Below, in pieces: positions 43,618 through 55,271 of a stretch of 64,000 bases of DNA; position 1 is the first letter of the stretch; every line of letters starts with the position of its first letter. Below the pieces are notes generated by a model that was not told where the DNA came from, did no database searches, and was given only the letters and a program-made list of their open reading frames with translations. The translations under genes and the position numbers were made by a program. The DNA comes from Taudactylus pleione (Eukaryota > Chordata > Amphibia > Anura > Myobatrachidae), in the NCBI GenBank assembly GCA_031769625.1, contig JAUIMM010000888.1, positions 806,001 through 870,000 on the forward strand. Reading direction: 5' to 3'.

Positions 43618-43875
43618 ACATAAGGGAGGCTGGTTGGACGCACATAAGGGGGATGGCTAGACACATAAGGGGAGCTGGCTGGACGCACATAAGGGGGGCT
43701 GGCTGGACGCTGGTTGGACAGACAAGGGGAGGGGCTGGCTGGACACAGAAGAGGGCAGGATTGATATTTTTGGCCAAATTTTTTTTACATAGGAATAAGG
43801 TAGCAGGGGAGGGGGGCCCTGCCGATTTTGTCAGTCCTGGGCCCCACAATTTCTGATGGCAGCCCTGCACAGGGG

Positions 43876-44545
43876 TGCCGGGTCCGGCTGAAGAAAATCC
43901 CCGCTCTCCACCCACCTGCAACAGGTATAATTTTATGGTCAGAGGGAGGACGCAGGGAAGGAGCGGGCAGAGGGGGAGCACGGGATGGCGATGGGTGCAG
44001 AGACAACTAGGACCAGTCCTGTCTGGTACTGACTATCAAGTCTCGTCCAAAGTCACTTAATTGTGATAATGTACGCTGTCATCTTCACTGCAAATTATAC
44101 AACAATGGATTGCAGAGATACCTGCCTATATAGTACTTTAATTGTGGACTTTTTCATTCAGCATAATTCATTCAGTGTAAAATTCAGTCTTGGGTTGAAT
44201 TATCCTTTAAACCCATCCGCCCATGAACCCGTGTCTCACTAAGGAACCCTCGGGTAACTTTAACCCTACTTGTCATTGACAGTGTACACTGTGCAGGATA
44301 AAACTCATGTATGTGAGAAGGTTCTGTTATGTGGATATCCAATTATAGCTGTATAATCTACAGGAGTTTATCAAGCTATAATAATCATACTTTAAGAAAT
44401 GGGTCTTTAGTAAACAATTTTAATTATGTTAAATGCTCTACAGTTTATTACCTACTATCACACATAAAAACTGCATGACTAATTCTATGAATATTTATTT
44501 TACTTGCAAAACAAACAGGAAAATGAGTTCCTAAATGAACTGGAG

Positions 44546-44589
<44 letters not shown>

Positions 44590-45260
44590 TTATTTATTTA
44601 TTATTTTATTTATTATTTATTTTCTCTTGATACCTGGGAACATGCGTAGCCGTACCTAGTGATATGTGACATTGATTTACTGACACCCCATTTAATTTAG
44701 CCTCTTCCACACAAAACATTTAAGTACTGCTAGAAAAGAGATAAATCAGAGAAGTTAAACACTAAATATACAGCCTTGATGTTAATGTTTCTATAAAACT
44801 TCAGTTTACGCCTCAGGCCCATTTCTCTGAGATGCTTTATATTTGGAGATGTTATACACGGCCTTGATCCATCACATATAGATTTATTGGCAACCTTCAT
44901 TCAGCAGATGATGAAAACTAGTAACTCAGAGGCAGTAATGTTATGGCCTTTGCTTATTTCAATATTGCAGTGATAAATCTTTACCTTACCTCCGCAGGTC
45001 ATCCGCTGCGTTGGCGTGGCGTCACTCATGCAGGTGTAGAGGTATTAAATTGGTCCCTTTGGACAGTTTGAAGCACAACTATACAAGGAATCATTTATCA
45101 AACGTGAATGAAAATTATTTTAGCGTGACATATACATTAATATATATATATAATTGGAAGTGTGCTGGTATACAACAGTATGGTAGACCGGCGCTTCAAG
45201 CACTGAGCATTGCTGTGCTGATAACAGCTGGCGCAACGGCAGACATCCATGGATGGGGAG
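43876..45260. other. Intergenic with (TA)n tract
   Basis: It contains an AT microsatellite at 44550-44587 and an A/T-rich TTTATTTA tract to 44630. No gene is seen. Confidence 0.5.
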
Positions 45261-45269
45261 ACAGCAGTA

Positions 45270-45355
45270 CCGCACCACCATCATTTCGAATCTGGAGCTG
45301 TGGCAGCTCCTGATTGGCTCACGGACAGCACCAGATTTGAAATGATGATGGCGGA
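45270..45355. repeat. Inverted repeat
   Basis: CACCATCATTTCGAATCTGG pairs with CCAGATTTGAAATGATGATG around a GGAGCTGTGGCAGCTCC hairpin. A small foldback, no coding. Confidence 0.6.
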
Positions 45356-45454
45356 ATGCCACTGTCTCACCATGTGTGCCTGCCAGAAAAGGCACCAAAT
45401 CCACATGGAGAAGAGGCTGAAGTGGCTGGAGGGATCCAATGGGAGGTAAGAGGC

Positions 45455-45840
45455 TGCAGTGGGAGGGCTTTACTGTGGGGCGTAATGTTATAAAGGGCAT
45501 TACAATGTGGCTTAATGTGTAATGGGCATTAATACTGGGTGGCATCATTTGTACTAGAGGGCATTACTGTGTGGCATCACTTGTAAAGGGCATTACTGTG
45601 TGGCATCATTTGTAAAGGACACTACTGTGTGGCATCAATTGTAAAGGGCATTACTGTGTGGCATAATTTGTTATAAGGGGCATTACTGTGTGTGGCATAA
45701 TCTGTATAAGGGGCATTACTGTGTAGTATAATGTGTTATAAGGGCACTGCTACTGCATGGCATCATGTGTTATAAGGGAAACTACTATTGTGTGGCATAA
45801 TATGTATAAGGGGTACTATGGTGTGGTACACTACACTGAT
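45455..45840. repeat. Minisatellite, ~30-bp units, about 12 copies
   Basis: Degenerate units of GGGCATTACTGTGTGGCATCATTTGTAAA with insertions. The style resembles the internal minisatellites of the two hAT-like elements, but no termini were found around it. Confidence 0.75.
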
Positions 45841-45982
45841 ATAAAGGGGGTGCATCCTAAAAACACACCCTCTTTAAAGTGGACATGCCCCCTTTTCTGA
45901 TGAGCGCATAAGTACAACCTTAAATTTTCCATACTCCCACTTTAAAATTCCCAATTCGACCACTGTATGTGTGTGTGTGTAT

Positions 45983-46126
45983 CTAGATAGATAGATAGAT
46001 GATAGATATGAGATAGATAGATAGGAGATAGATAGATATGAGATAGATAGATAGATAGATATGAGAGATAGATAGATGTGAGATAGATAGAAATATATGA
46101 TATAGATATATAGATAGATAGATATG

Positions 46127-46166
<40 letters not shown>
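45983..46166. repeat. (GATA)n microsatellite
   Basis: GATA repeats with GATATGAGATA interruptions. It ends exactly where the hAT coding fragment begins (46167). Confidence 0.95.
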
Positions 46167-46169
<3 letters not shown>

Positions 46170-46896
46170 CTATTGAAATCTGAAAAATATATTTTGGCGA
46201 CCATTCTGGATCCTAGGTTTAAGTCCTACCTTGTGAATTTTTTTCCAACAGACCGAAGTCTAAAACTATACAAAGAGTTGTCAGCTGCAGCCGCATGTGA
46301 AACACCATCATCTCCTCCTTTAGTTTCTGCAGCTGCCAGGAAAAAACTCAATATTCCTTACAGAATGCCTGCTGGTCATGCAGATCAGTCACCAAAAAAT
46401 GACATCTAGTCGGACCTGAGAGAACTGCCTACTAGTGACATGTCTTCTACCGTGACTATGTGTGATACGGTCTCCATTCACAGAATGGTGGAGGACTATT
46501 TCAGAGATAACATCCTATTAGACATGTCAGATAGTCCCTTTCAGTACTGGCAGGAAAAAGAGGCAATTTGGAGTCCCATACACAAACTGGCTTTGCATTA
46601 CTTAAGTTGCCCACCCTCCAGTGTGTACTCCAAAAGAGTTTTCAGTGCAGCTGGCAACCTTGTTAGTGATCGGCGTAGGTGGTTTCTTCCTCAAAATGTG
46701 GAAAAGATGATGTTCATTAAAATGAATTACAAATTCCATGAGGAAGACCTCTACCAATAATTCCATCAAAAAATTACAGAGGCGCCTATGGTGGATTCCA
46801 CCATAGGCGCCTCTGTGCCTATGCCTATTGTGCCTATTGTGTGAAGAAGAGGATGTACACACTGATGGGGATGATGAGGACGATGAGAACTTGTAA
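46167..46896 (+). pseudogene. hAT transposase C-terminal fragment (copy 6)
   Basis: It aligns with the last third of the 1037-residue protein, from LLKSDHYILATVLDPRFK (here LLKSEKYILATILDPRFK) to the acidic tail. TGG in DIWS became TAG near 46409. The hATC motif reads YSKRVFSAAG: the glutamate taken as the third catalytic residue is lysine. LPQNVEKMMFIKMN is well preserved. The tail is disrupted by a 39-bp perfect palindrome at 46777-46815. Divergence is far greater than among copies 1 to 4, so this is a separate, older subfamily. Confidence 0.88.
46777..46815. repeat. Perfect 39-bp palindrome
   Basis: Arms CAGAGGCGCCTATGGTGGA and its complement separated by a single T. It lies where the intact family encodes the GPVVVDSSGDE region. 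Confidence 0.9.
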
Positions 46897-47212
46897 TGTA
46901 AAGCCAGTTTGTGTATGGGATCATTTTCATATCCATGTCCAAAACACATTGGCAACTTGTTTTATGGGGGTCCAAACAAACCAATAATTTCAGCCACAAT
47001 TGGCAGTACTTGTCGTTGATATGATTGGTTTGTTAAACTGTGAATGTCCTGTTTCGTATATAACATATGGGTGGGTGGGAGGGTCCAAGGACTATTCCAT
47101 CTTGCACCTTTTTACTTTCCATTATGTGCTGGTTGGGGCATTGCTGCCTGACATTTAAAATTAATGTTATGGTTGGTTTAGGAACCAATGATTTGTTTTT
47201 TAATTAATTATC

Positions 47213-47510
47213 AGTTTTACAACAGCCAGGGGCTGCACCAATTAATTTATTTTTATTAATTATTCAGCCAGGGGCAGCACCCAAAGAATTGTTTTTTACT
47301 TTTTTTTATTAAATTATTATTAATTATTCAGCCCGGGGCTGCACCAATAAATTGTTTTTCATTAATTTATTATCAATTTTACAGCAAGGGGCTGCACCAA
47401 TGATTTTATTTTTATTATTAATTATTAGGCCCGGGCTGCACCAATGAATTGTTTTTTTATTTATTTATTATCAATTTTACAGCCAGGAGCTGCACCAACT
47501 ATCAATTCTT
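47213..47510 (+). repeat. ~60-bp tandem repeat in 3' UTR of copy 6
   Basis: About five imperfect units, each CAGCC(A)GGGGCTGCACCAATnAATT followed by an A/T run. Younger copies lack it, so this subfamily expanded a different part of the element. Confidence 0.75.
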
Positions 47511-47842
47511 TAATCCTCAAGGGTATCCCAACCATCATCTTTGCACAGTCCTCAACTCTATTAATAATTATAACAATCAGTTTTGAGCCAGCAAGCTGGA
47601 TGCAACCTTTTGTCCCTTTAACTAGATGAAAAAAATCAATATTGTGAGCTGTGAGGTGTTCAAAATTGACTGGAAACGAGTGGAAATAAATGTTATTGAG
47701 GTTATTCATACTGTAGGAACAAAAAAGGCCCATTGTATGTGATTTTAGCTGTTTCTTTTATTTTTTAAGAAAAAATCCTGATCCAAAACCAGGGGAGATC
47801 CAGATCCCAAACCAAAACACAGGGGTCGGCGCACATCTCTAG

Positions 47843-48230
47843 CAGTGTTCGACTGGCCCACAGGGGTACAGGGGAATCCCCCGGTGGGCCCCACTGCCTG
47901 AGGGCCCACCCCCTTCTTTAGGGATCAGGTTCAAGAATGTGCCCTTGAACTATGCATTATACATACAGTATGTTACATTATACTGCACAGTACTGTGGTG
48001 TATTTTTTACAATGCATTGCTACTATTAATCTGGTACATTATCATGCATGCACCAGCAGTATTTACTATATGTACATTTTTTAGGGGCCCAGTCCATGCA
48101 CTCTCTAATGGTTAGCCAAGCCTCCTTGGAGGCTGGGCACATCCCCTCTGGAGGCTGGCCACACCCTTAACTATGGGCCCCTATCGCTGCATTCCATCAG
48201 GGGGGCCCTTCATGCCCCAGTCCGACACTG
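47843..48230. mobile_element. hAT-type MITE, 388 bp
   Basis: Termini CAGTGTTCGACTGG and (complemented) CAGTGTCGGACTGG, with a perfect 8-bp duplication ATCTCTAG (47835-47842, 48231-48238). It is inserted at the very end of hAT copy 6. No ORF. Confidence 0.92.
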
Positions 48231-48238
48231 ATCTCTAG

Positions 48239-49678
48239 TGGGAATATTGATAGACTAGGCACAATTCTATACACAACAATGCCATATACAGTACCTCCAG
48301 TCTACTATCCCAACTTCTAGTTCCTCTGCCAACCTATATACTCCCAATCCTTCATTGCAGGAGCAAGCAGACACACCAATCTCCTGCACTTCTGGATTTC
48401 TAGGGGCAAGATTCATTTAACGGTGTTTTGTAAAGCCGTCATTCTATCTTTCTTTAATGGCAGTTTGCAAACCACATAACTGATTAAAGACTAAGCCACT
48501 GGGAAATCACAGAAGAATCAGTGTTGGACGTAATGGCAGAGCCACACACAAGCAGCTATGCAATTCCGTCCATCTACAATGCAGAAGCAACAGGAGGTGT
48601 ATGTAGGAAACAGACACCTCCTTGCTGCATCTGTGATGCCAGCACTGTGACCGAGACCGCATCCTCGGGGTCACCATCTCATCCATTGTGACCATCGGTC
48701 GCAATGATTGCTTCCTTTGACCAGGCTGCGGTTGCTGAAGCTTATCACAGCCAGACCGGGGCCTGGCAGCTTGCTTCCTGGCAGACCCTGGCCTCGTCCC
48801 TCCCTGAAAAAGGGCACAAAACTCCTCCATTTCCAGAAAGAGTGGCCAGCAAGCCATGCCCCCGCTCCGCCCCCCAAACGCTACAGCATGTCAATCAAGC
48901 TGCGGCTGAGTGGCACTGTGAGCGGACTCACAGATGGAGGGCTGCACATGCGCAGTACCGGCAGTACACATCCTGCGCATGCTCAGTCCATCAGAGATGT
49001 GCACTAAGCATTGGGTCAGGAATGACTATAGCTAGACGCTACTACTGTGAAGAGCTCGCAGCCTGTAGTGGTGTGACACAGCAAGTGGACAACATCTTGC
49101 CTTAGTGTGGTCTTACTGCATGATTAAAGAGTGTATTGAGTAAAAGTATTTAGACATGTTTTATTTATAACTAAACAATTTATTTGGATACTACACAATG
49201 AGTGGGCTTTGGCCATATTTGCTGGGTGCATATTTGGTATGAGTATCTTAGTAGTAGTAGGATCCAATAAGTGAAGGGGTCTTCTATCCATCCGGTTCGC
49301 ACAGCGAAAGCATATGGCTTGGAGAAGGTTTGCACCCAGGGCCAACACAACAAAGTTCTTGTGCCACACGGTGGCGCTGGATATACAAAAAAGTTATGAC
49401 CTATAGAACATAAAAATATAAGAAAGAAAAATATACTCCGTCCTTTTTAAGGAGATATTGTCTTTCTGCCCATCAATCCTCTCAGAATTTCAAAGCGTTC
49501 TCAATGGTCTCCATATAGTACATGTAAAAAAATTACATTACACAAAAAAGATTCCTTAATAATATGAACAATATATATATATTGTAAATCAGTCTGATGT
49601 TGGCATAATAATGATGTTCCTAAACTAGACATAATGCGTGCCCAGACTCACATGTCACTATGTGAGAACATTCATATC
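48239..49678. other. Intergenic, no gene seen
   Basis: No supported feature. The two overlapping frames at 48507-49105 have no recognisable domain. A short AT tract lies at 49569-49585. Confidence 0.45.
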
Positions 49679-49686
49679 TAGGTACC

Positions 49687-51202
49687 CAGGGCTTTTAGGG
49701 CAGTTGCCCAAGGGCCCAAAGCTTGAAGGGGCCCTCCAGCCCCCTGCAGCCGCTGCCTGTTACTAAATTTATTTTTTCTAAAGCACTAATCTGTGCTAGT
49801 AGTTTTACCCTCCCCGTGGCGAGTGACCCCCCCCCTTCCCCTGGTACGCAGCCGCGGGCAGTCTGTGTCTCTGCGACACAGCTGCACCACGTGTATAGCG
49901 CTGACCAGACAGAGTTCGTTCAGCACTACAGTGACAAACACACAGCCACATGCGCCAGCAGCTGTGTGTTTGTTTTAGCAGCCGATGAGAGTCAGACAGA
50001 CTCTCATCGGCTGCTGCTCTCACTGCCGGAGCCGGGCATCTTCCGTCTCCCGCTGTGGGTAATGGGAGAGACATCATGACATCTCTCCCATAATGCAGAG
50101 TGGCCAGGCCCAGGAGGACGGACGGAGCAGCGGATGGCGGCGGCGGGAATTCAGGTAAGTGTTTATTTTGTATTTGTCTACTGGGGGGGTGGACCACTAA
50201 TGGGGGCACTACAAGGGGGGGACTACTACTGGGGGCAATACAAGGGGGGGACTACTACTGGGGGCAATACAAGGGGGGAATTACTACTGGGAGCAATACA
50301 AGGGGGAGACTACTACTGGGGGCAATACAAGGTGGGGGGCTACTACTGGGGGCAATACCAGGGGGGGACTACTACTGGGGGCACTACAAGGGGAGTTCCA
50401 CTACTGGGGACAATACAAGGGGGGTTCCACTACTGGGGGAACTACAAGGGGGGGACTACTACTGGGGGAAATACAAGGGGGGGACTATTACTGGGGGCAA
50501 TACAAGGGAGAGACTACTACTGGGGGCAATACAAGGGGAGGACTACTACTGGAAGCAATACAAGGGGAGTTCTACTACTGGGGGAACTACAAGGGGGGGA
50601 CTACTACTGGGGGCAATACAAGGGGGGTTCCACTACTGGGGGAACTACAAGGGGGAGACTACTGCTGGAGGCAATACAAAGAGAGGACTACTACTGGGGG
50701 CACTACAAGGGTGGGACTACTACTAGGGGCACTACAAGGGGGGGACAACTAGTATGGGAACTACAAGAGGGGGACAATTACTAGGGGCACAACAAGGGGG
50801 GGCAACTACTAGGGGCACTACAAGGGGAGGGGACTACTACTAGGGGCACTACAAGGGGAGGGGACTACCACTGGGGGCTCTGCTTTGGGGGACCACTACC
50901 GGGGGCTCTATATAAAGGGCAAAACTGGGGGTACTGCATAGGGGGGGGACTACAACTGGGACCACTATTTAAAGGGCACTGCATAAGGGGTACCACTATT
51001 GGGGACACTACATGGGGGTCTACTGCTGGGGGTACTATATAAGGGGCATTGCATAGGGGGTATCACTACTGGGGAAACTGCATTGGGGGGACTACTACTG
51101 GGGGCACTATATAAGGGGCATACTACTGGGGACACAATGGGTGGGTATGGGCCCAAGTGCATTGCTTTGCCCAGGGCCCACACTGCTGTTAAGACAGCCC
51201 TG
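49687..51202. mobile_element. Non-autonomous hAT-like element with internal minisatellite
   Basis: The left end CAGGGCTTTTAGGGCAG and right end AAGACAGCCCTG, each followed inwards by TGCCC/GGGCCC motifs. Flanks TAGGTACC and TTTGTACC match at 6 of 8 bases. The body includes a 30-bp minisatellite. A different family from 41775-43867 but with the same architecture. Confidence 0.75.
50190..51135. repeat. Minisatellite, ~30-bp units, about 30 copies
   Basis: Unit approximately GGGGGACTACTACTG plus GGGGCAATACAA, with blocks of variants (GTTCCACTACTG). Units become irregular toward 51130. The 200-residue open frames with GGDYYWG repeats derive from the period. Confidence 0.95.
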
Positions 51203-51210
51203 TTTGTACC

Positions 51211-52510
51211 ACCAAAAGACTTCAGACTATCATACTTTCCAAGAATATATTATGTATGCCTAGTTATTGACTTTGGGCCTGATACAGAGATGGAATCTAA
51301 TGGTTGTGGACTCGGGAAGAGGGGAAGATGTGGACCATATAAGACCTAGAGCTTGAAATATAACAAGAACTCTGGAAGTTAATTTCGGACGGCAAAAGGT
51401 TTAATTCTGGGACTGGTTATTCCTCACTGTGATAGGTAAAGCCCACCATCAGCTGTTGTATATTAATTATTATTTTATTCTACTGTTTAGTATCATCTTA
51501 AAGAATATAGACCACTAATTGTTATCTTCTTTGGTGTTCATGGATCCTGCTTAATAAAAAAGTTCTCTTTTTGCGGTCCATAAAGTTTACAGTAGTTGTG
51601 TCCAATGTTTTGGGTAAGGGGGAGTTATTACATTATCCTTATAGGTACAGTGGTTCATTGCTTGAGCAAAGCTCTCCAGCTTACTGTGCCGTCCCCGTCC
51701 ACGGACCTGTAATGTTGCAGGGGTTACGGGGCCACCATCAGGAGAAGTGTGTACAGCTGTCCGGACCCTCCAGGCAGGTCTACACACTGCAGGGTGCATG
51801 CCCAGAGCGTCCTTTGGATGGATTTCCTAAATGACCTTGAAGCTTGGGTATAGACACAGTCAAGAGTCTAGCAGAGAGAACTGAGTTGTTAGCCCATGTA
51901 ATACAGGTGATCCGGGGCTACACCAGCAGTTGCTAATGAGGCTGAGACTTTATAAATGTGTTGCATGTGTCACATTTCACCAAGCAGAGCGTGATATGTC
52001 ATGACGAGGAACGGAACTGGTTAGGGAGGTGGCTGGGCAGAACAAGTTCATAGAGGAATTCCATGCTGATTGATGGGACTCTGAGCAAAGCATTTACAGT
52101 AGGGTCCAACTTTGCCAACATGCAAAACTCAGAATGATGGACATTCTGTGTTCATCTCTGCTTGGAAGCTTTGTACATATCTATATAATTTAATTTCCGA
52201 AGTTATCAGAACAACACATTATTCTTTGGCAGTTTTTAATATTTACAATACAGCCCTTACAAGTCTTCAACTTAAATTGATGTGCTCGCTGCTGGCGAAT
52301 GTCATTATTTCAACCCATATTCAAATATCCTTGACATTTCTGCTTTGAGCAAAAATACTTTATGTGCTGATTAAATAGAGAAGGTCTTGCAAAACATGAG
52401 TTACACAAATAGAAGAATAACGCCGAACAAAATGAGAAAACAGAAGTTTTTTATGCCGTGGAGATCGTATGGCACAAGTTGACTAGATGCCATAGATAAC
52501 AGCACATTTA
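51211..52510. other. Intergenic, no gene seen
   Basis: Nothing recognised on either strand. Confidence 0.45.
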
Positions 52511-53972
52511 GAACTGTATTCAATTTGATTTGAGCCGCGATACTTTTTCGCCTCCCGGACTTTTAGCCTACATCGCGTGTTTTGCAGGCGGAAAAGTATA
52601 GCGCGCGTGCCTGCATATCGCCGTATTAAATTTGAAAGTAGGCGAAAACCTGACCCCGGCGAAACTTAAACAAGTGGAAAGTACTGTCAGATTTGGGGAA
52701 ATCAGCCTGACACCCCCCAAAAGATGCTCTGACATGGGGGTTCACTATGGTACCCCCCGATTTGGCTTGTTGAAGGTATTTGGTGTTTTTAAACTTGCTC
52801 AATAGCTGCTAAATAGCATTTTTGTATATGTGGTGCAGAATAGTATTCTAGAGGCTTTTTTGCAGAAAATAACTTATCTCAGCAAATTTGGGGTACTTGA
52901 AAATGGGGGTCAGCATATTTAAAGTTGCTAAAGTTAACTTGAAAAAATCTTGAAAAATCCACCTGCTGCAAGCCCCTGCAATGAAAAAAACACTTGGGGA
53001 CCCCCCCAGAGTCAAGTTCGCTAATTTTTAACTTTGTCCTCCAACATTTTTTTTTTTGCCCCCCAAATGAAAAGTGATTTGTTTTGGGGGGTGTGTTCTT
53101 TAGTCTTTTTAAAAAAAAAATTGACACAGTTTACCTTTGGGGGACTGTCTGAAGGCTGCAGGGGGGTTTCCGCAACGTTGCATCCCAAAACCCCAATTCT
53201 GCACTTTTTTCCGCCTGCTATTCATAGGCGAAACTTTTCTGCCTATTACATTGCATTAACTTTCCGCCTAGGCGGAAAGTCTTTCAAATTGTGGGCCTGA
53301 TTCAGAGCCGGACGCTATTTGCGAACGGTCGTTCAGAAAATTGTTCCGGCTATTTAAACTGAGCGCTCACTCTTTGCGGTCTGTTGACGCCTCTATGTCT
53401 GAGCGAGCGAACAAAACATGTGCTTGCTATTTTGTAAAGACGCCCCCTGGCCGTTCGCATCATACGTCATCTCCGCTATTTATTAGATTAATCGAGTACA
53501 TCGAAAGGCGTCTTAACTGCTCGCAGTGCTTGTGTTAGGTTTTACTTCCCACAATCACTGCGAACAGTTCAGGCTAAAAGACAACCAAGTGACGTGGCCA
53601 GTGACGCTGCTTTGTTAATTATGCACACCAATTAAACGCCCGTTTTGACCGTTTGGCACGCCTGCGTTCGGATTTCCGCTCCCCGTTTTCAAACACCTTC
53701 CCCTGTTACCACCCACAAACGCCTCATTCTGTCACTCAAATTAGCAGGCCATCGCTGTTTTGCGAGCGCACGATTTCCGACCGCAATGACTGGTTGGCAC
53801 ATGCGCATTGTGCGAACATCGCTCGGAATGAACGAGTGGCCGCTTACGAGCGGCTCTGAATCAGGCCCTGTATACGGAGTAAAATCAAAACAGGCGAAAA
53901 TGACATCATCGGTGAAAAAGTTTCGCCAAAAACACACAAAAACGGCTTTTCGCTCAAAATTGAATACAGCCC
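52511..53972. mobile_element. MITE family A, interrupted by a Harbinger-like MITE
   Basis: Ends GAACTGTATTCAATTTG and TTGAATACAGCCC, flanked by TTA at 52508-52510 and 53973-53975. The nested element at 53293-53868 separates it into 782 and 104 bp. Confidence 0.8.
53293..53868. mobile_element. Harbinger-like MITE with TGT duplication
   Basis: Ends GGGCCTGATTCAGAGCCG and CGGCTCTGAATCAGGCCC. TGT on both sides, and the uninterrupted host sequence (CAAATTG..TATACGGAGTAAAA) can be read from sister family A copies. Confidence 0.88.
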
Positions 53973-53975
53973 TTA

Positions 53976-54487
53976 ATCTGAATTTCCCTTATCACTGATT
54001 ATGTTGTGGGGTAGTTGTTTTTTTTTTTTTCACATACACTGTTGACACTTTATGATCACTGAGCACTTTAATGACCCCGAAAAGAGATGTGCGGTTTGGT
54101 CTTCCTGAAATGCGAACATACCAGAACTTATGAGTCGAATCGAGTCCTACAGTAGTTCGGAATCACTTTGGGGTTCTGAGTCGAACCGAGTCCCAGTTCA
54201 GTCTTGCAGTCAGTGTCGGAACTTGGTTTTAAAAAATGAAATTGTGTTTTGGATTGCTGTAAACAGAACCAAGATAGCTGTTTTATAAAAAAAAAAAAAT
54301 CTATTGGCGGTCACCCGTCTGTGAATGTCACTACAGATTCCTTCCCTGGTGTAGATTCCGTACATCCGAATGTGCAAGGACTGAGACGCTGTTAGTATCC
54401 GCAGGTGCTGAAATACTGCATCTTCCAATGCAACATTGGTTGCAAAATTAAAACTTGCACCAGCCCTAGGGCAGGTATAGAGCGATA
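53976..54487. other. Intergenic with a possible degenerate hAT end
   Basis: At 54081 AGAGATGTGCGGTTTGG with following GTCGAACCGAGT motifs resembles a decayed hAT-MITE end. No partner end is clear. No gene. Confidence 0.35.
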
Positions 54488-54814
54488 TCCAATTAGCACC
54501 GATCATTGTTCAGGCGCTAATTGATCCACGCGATCGGCAAAATACAGGGATTTTTTGCCATTTATCCCCGATTTTCGACAATGTTTTTTTTCACCTGATC
54601 CTATTATTTTCGGTCAAAATAATAGGATAGTTCTCCCGAAAAATGTGTTTTCGACCTTTTTTGGGTGAATAAATGGCACTTATCGTGAATTATTTTTTGG
54701 GACACATCAGGTCAAGAAAAAAAAGTCCCAATAAGTGCCGGCGTCGCGCCAAATTCGGGGCTAATTGGATAGCCCCGGGCGAGGTAATTAGCAGCAGCTA
54801 ATTGGATATCCCCC
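54488..54814. mobile_element. MITE with GATATCCAATTAGC ends
   Basis: GCGATATCCAATTAGC on the left is complemented by GCTAATTGGATATCCCC on the right. The interior has hairpins (ATCCTATTATTTT / AAAATAATAGGAT). Non-coding; superfamily unknown. Confidence 0.65.
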
Positions 54815-55271
54815 ATAGTATCTCCGTCTGCGTATGGCCTTTGTATTTAAGCAGTTGAGTGTATGTGTATGTAACTGCTTTCAGTAAAACGTCTACGACT
54901 CTCCTATAGAAAGCCCGTGAGACAGACCATCTCTGTGCTTCGCCGACTGGAAATGCCCATATGTACGTACTCTGCCCTGAGATGGCACAAAGGCTGAATA
55001 CCCCTTATTTATGGAGAAGTAACCTGCACTGTTTGTTTTTGGTTGATTTCTATTTTTTTGGAGAAAACTTTTCTCTAATTTTTACTCTTACATGAAGCAA
55101 CTTGGATTCATTATTTATATATATTTTTAAATTTACACATATATATGTTGTATACAAATCCTATATATTTTCTTCTGTCCACAGTTTACCCAGTTTCTTG
55201 TTCCATAGCCCAGTTACAGTCACAGTAATTCATTCCTGATCCTGACCAGGTGATTATAGCTCTGTGACTAA
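54815..55271. other. Intergenic, no gene seen
   Basis: AT-rich, nothing recognised. Confidence 0.4.

Larger units (their letters stand above)
41775..43867. mobile_element. Non-autonomous hAT-like element with internal minisatellite
   Basis: Ends CAGGGCCGCCATCAG and CTGATGGCAGCCCTG, flanked by a perfect 8-bp duplication CACAGGGG (41767-41774, 43868-43875). The subterminal parts carry GGGCCC motifs. The body is a 20-bp minisatellite with another insertion inside. There is no transposase. Confidence 0.88.
46167..47841 (+). mobile_element. Old hAT copy 6, 5' truncated
   Basis: The 3' part of a diverged relative: C-terminal coding region, 3' UTR with a weakened hairpin and a local tandem repeat, then a subterminal AAACCAAAACACAGGGG zone ending GCGCACATCTCTA. 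The 5' part is replaced by the GATA tract. The last bases became part of the target duplication of the MITE at 47843. Confidence 0.85.

Noticed and set aside
45690..45850. Third minisatellite-bearing hAT element around 45455-45840
   Set aside because: No terminal inverted repeat or 8-bp duplication could be found around it, so only the tandem repeat is reported.
48507..49105. Possible host exon
   Set aside because: Overlapping frames on both strands, no domain, no convincing splice signals.
50100..50784. GGDYYWG-repeat frames of about 200 residues
   Set aside because: A product of the 30-bp period (a multiple of three) in a minisatellite inside a non-autonomous element.
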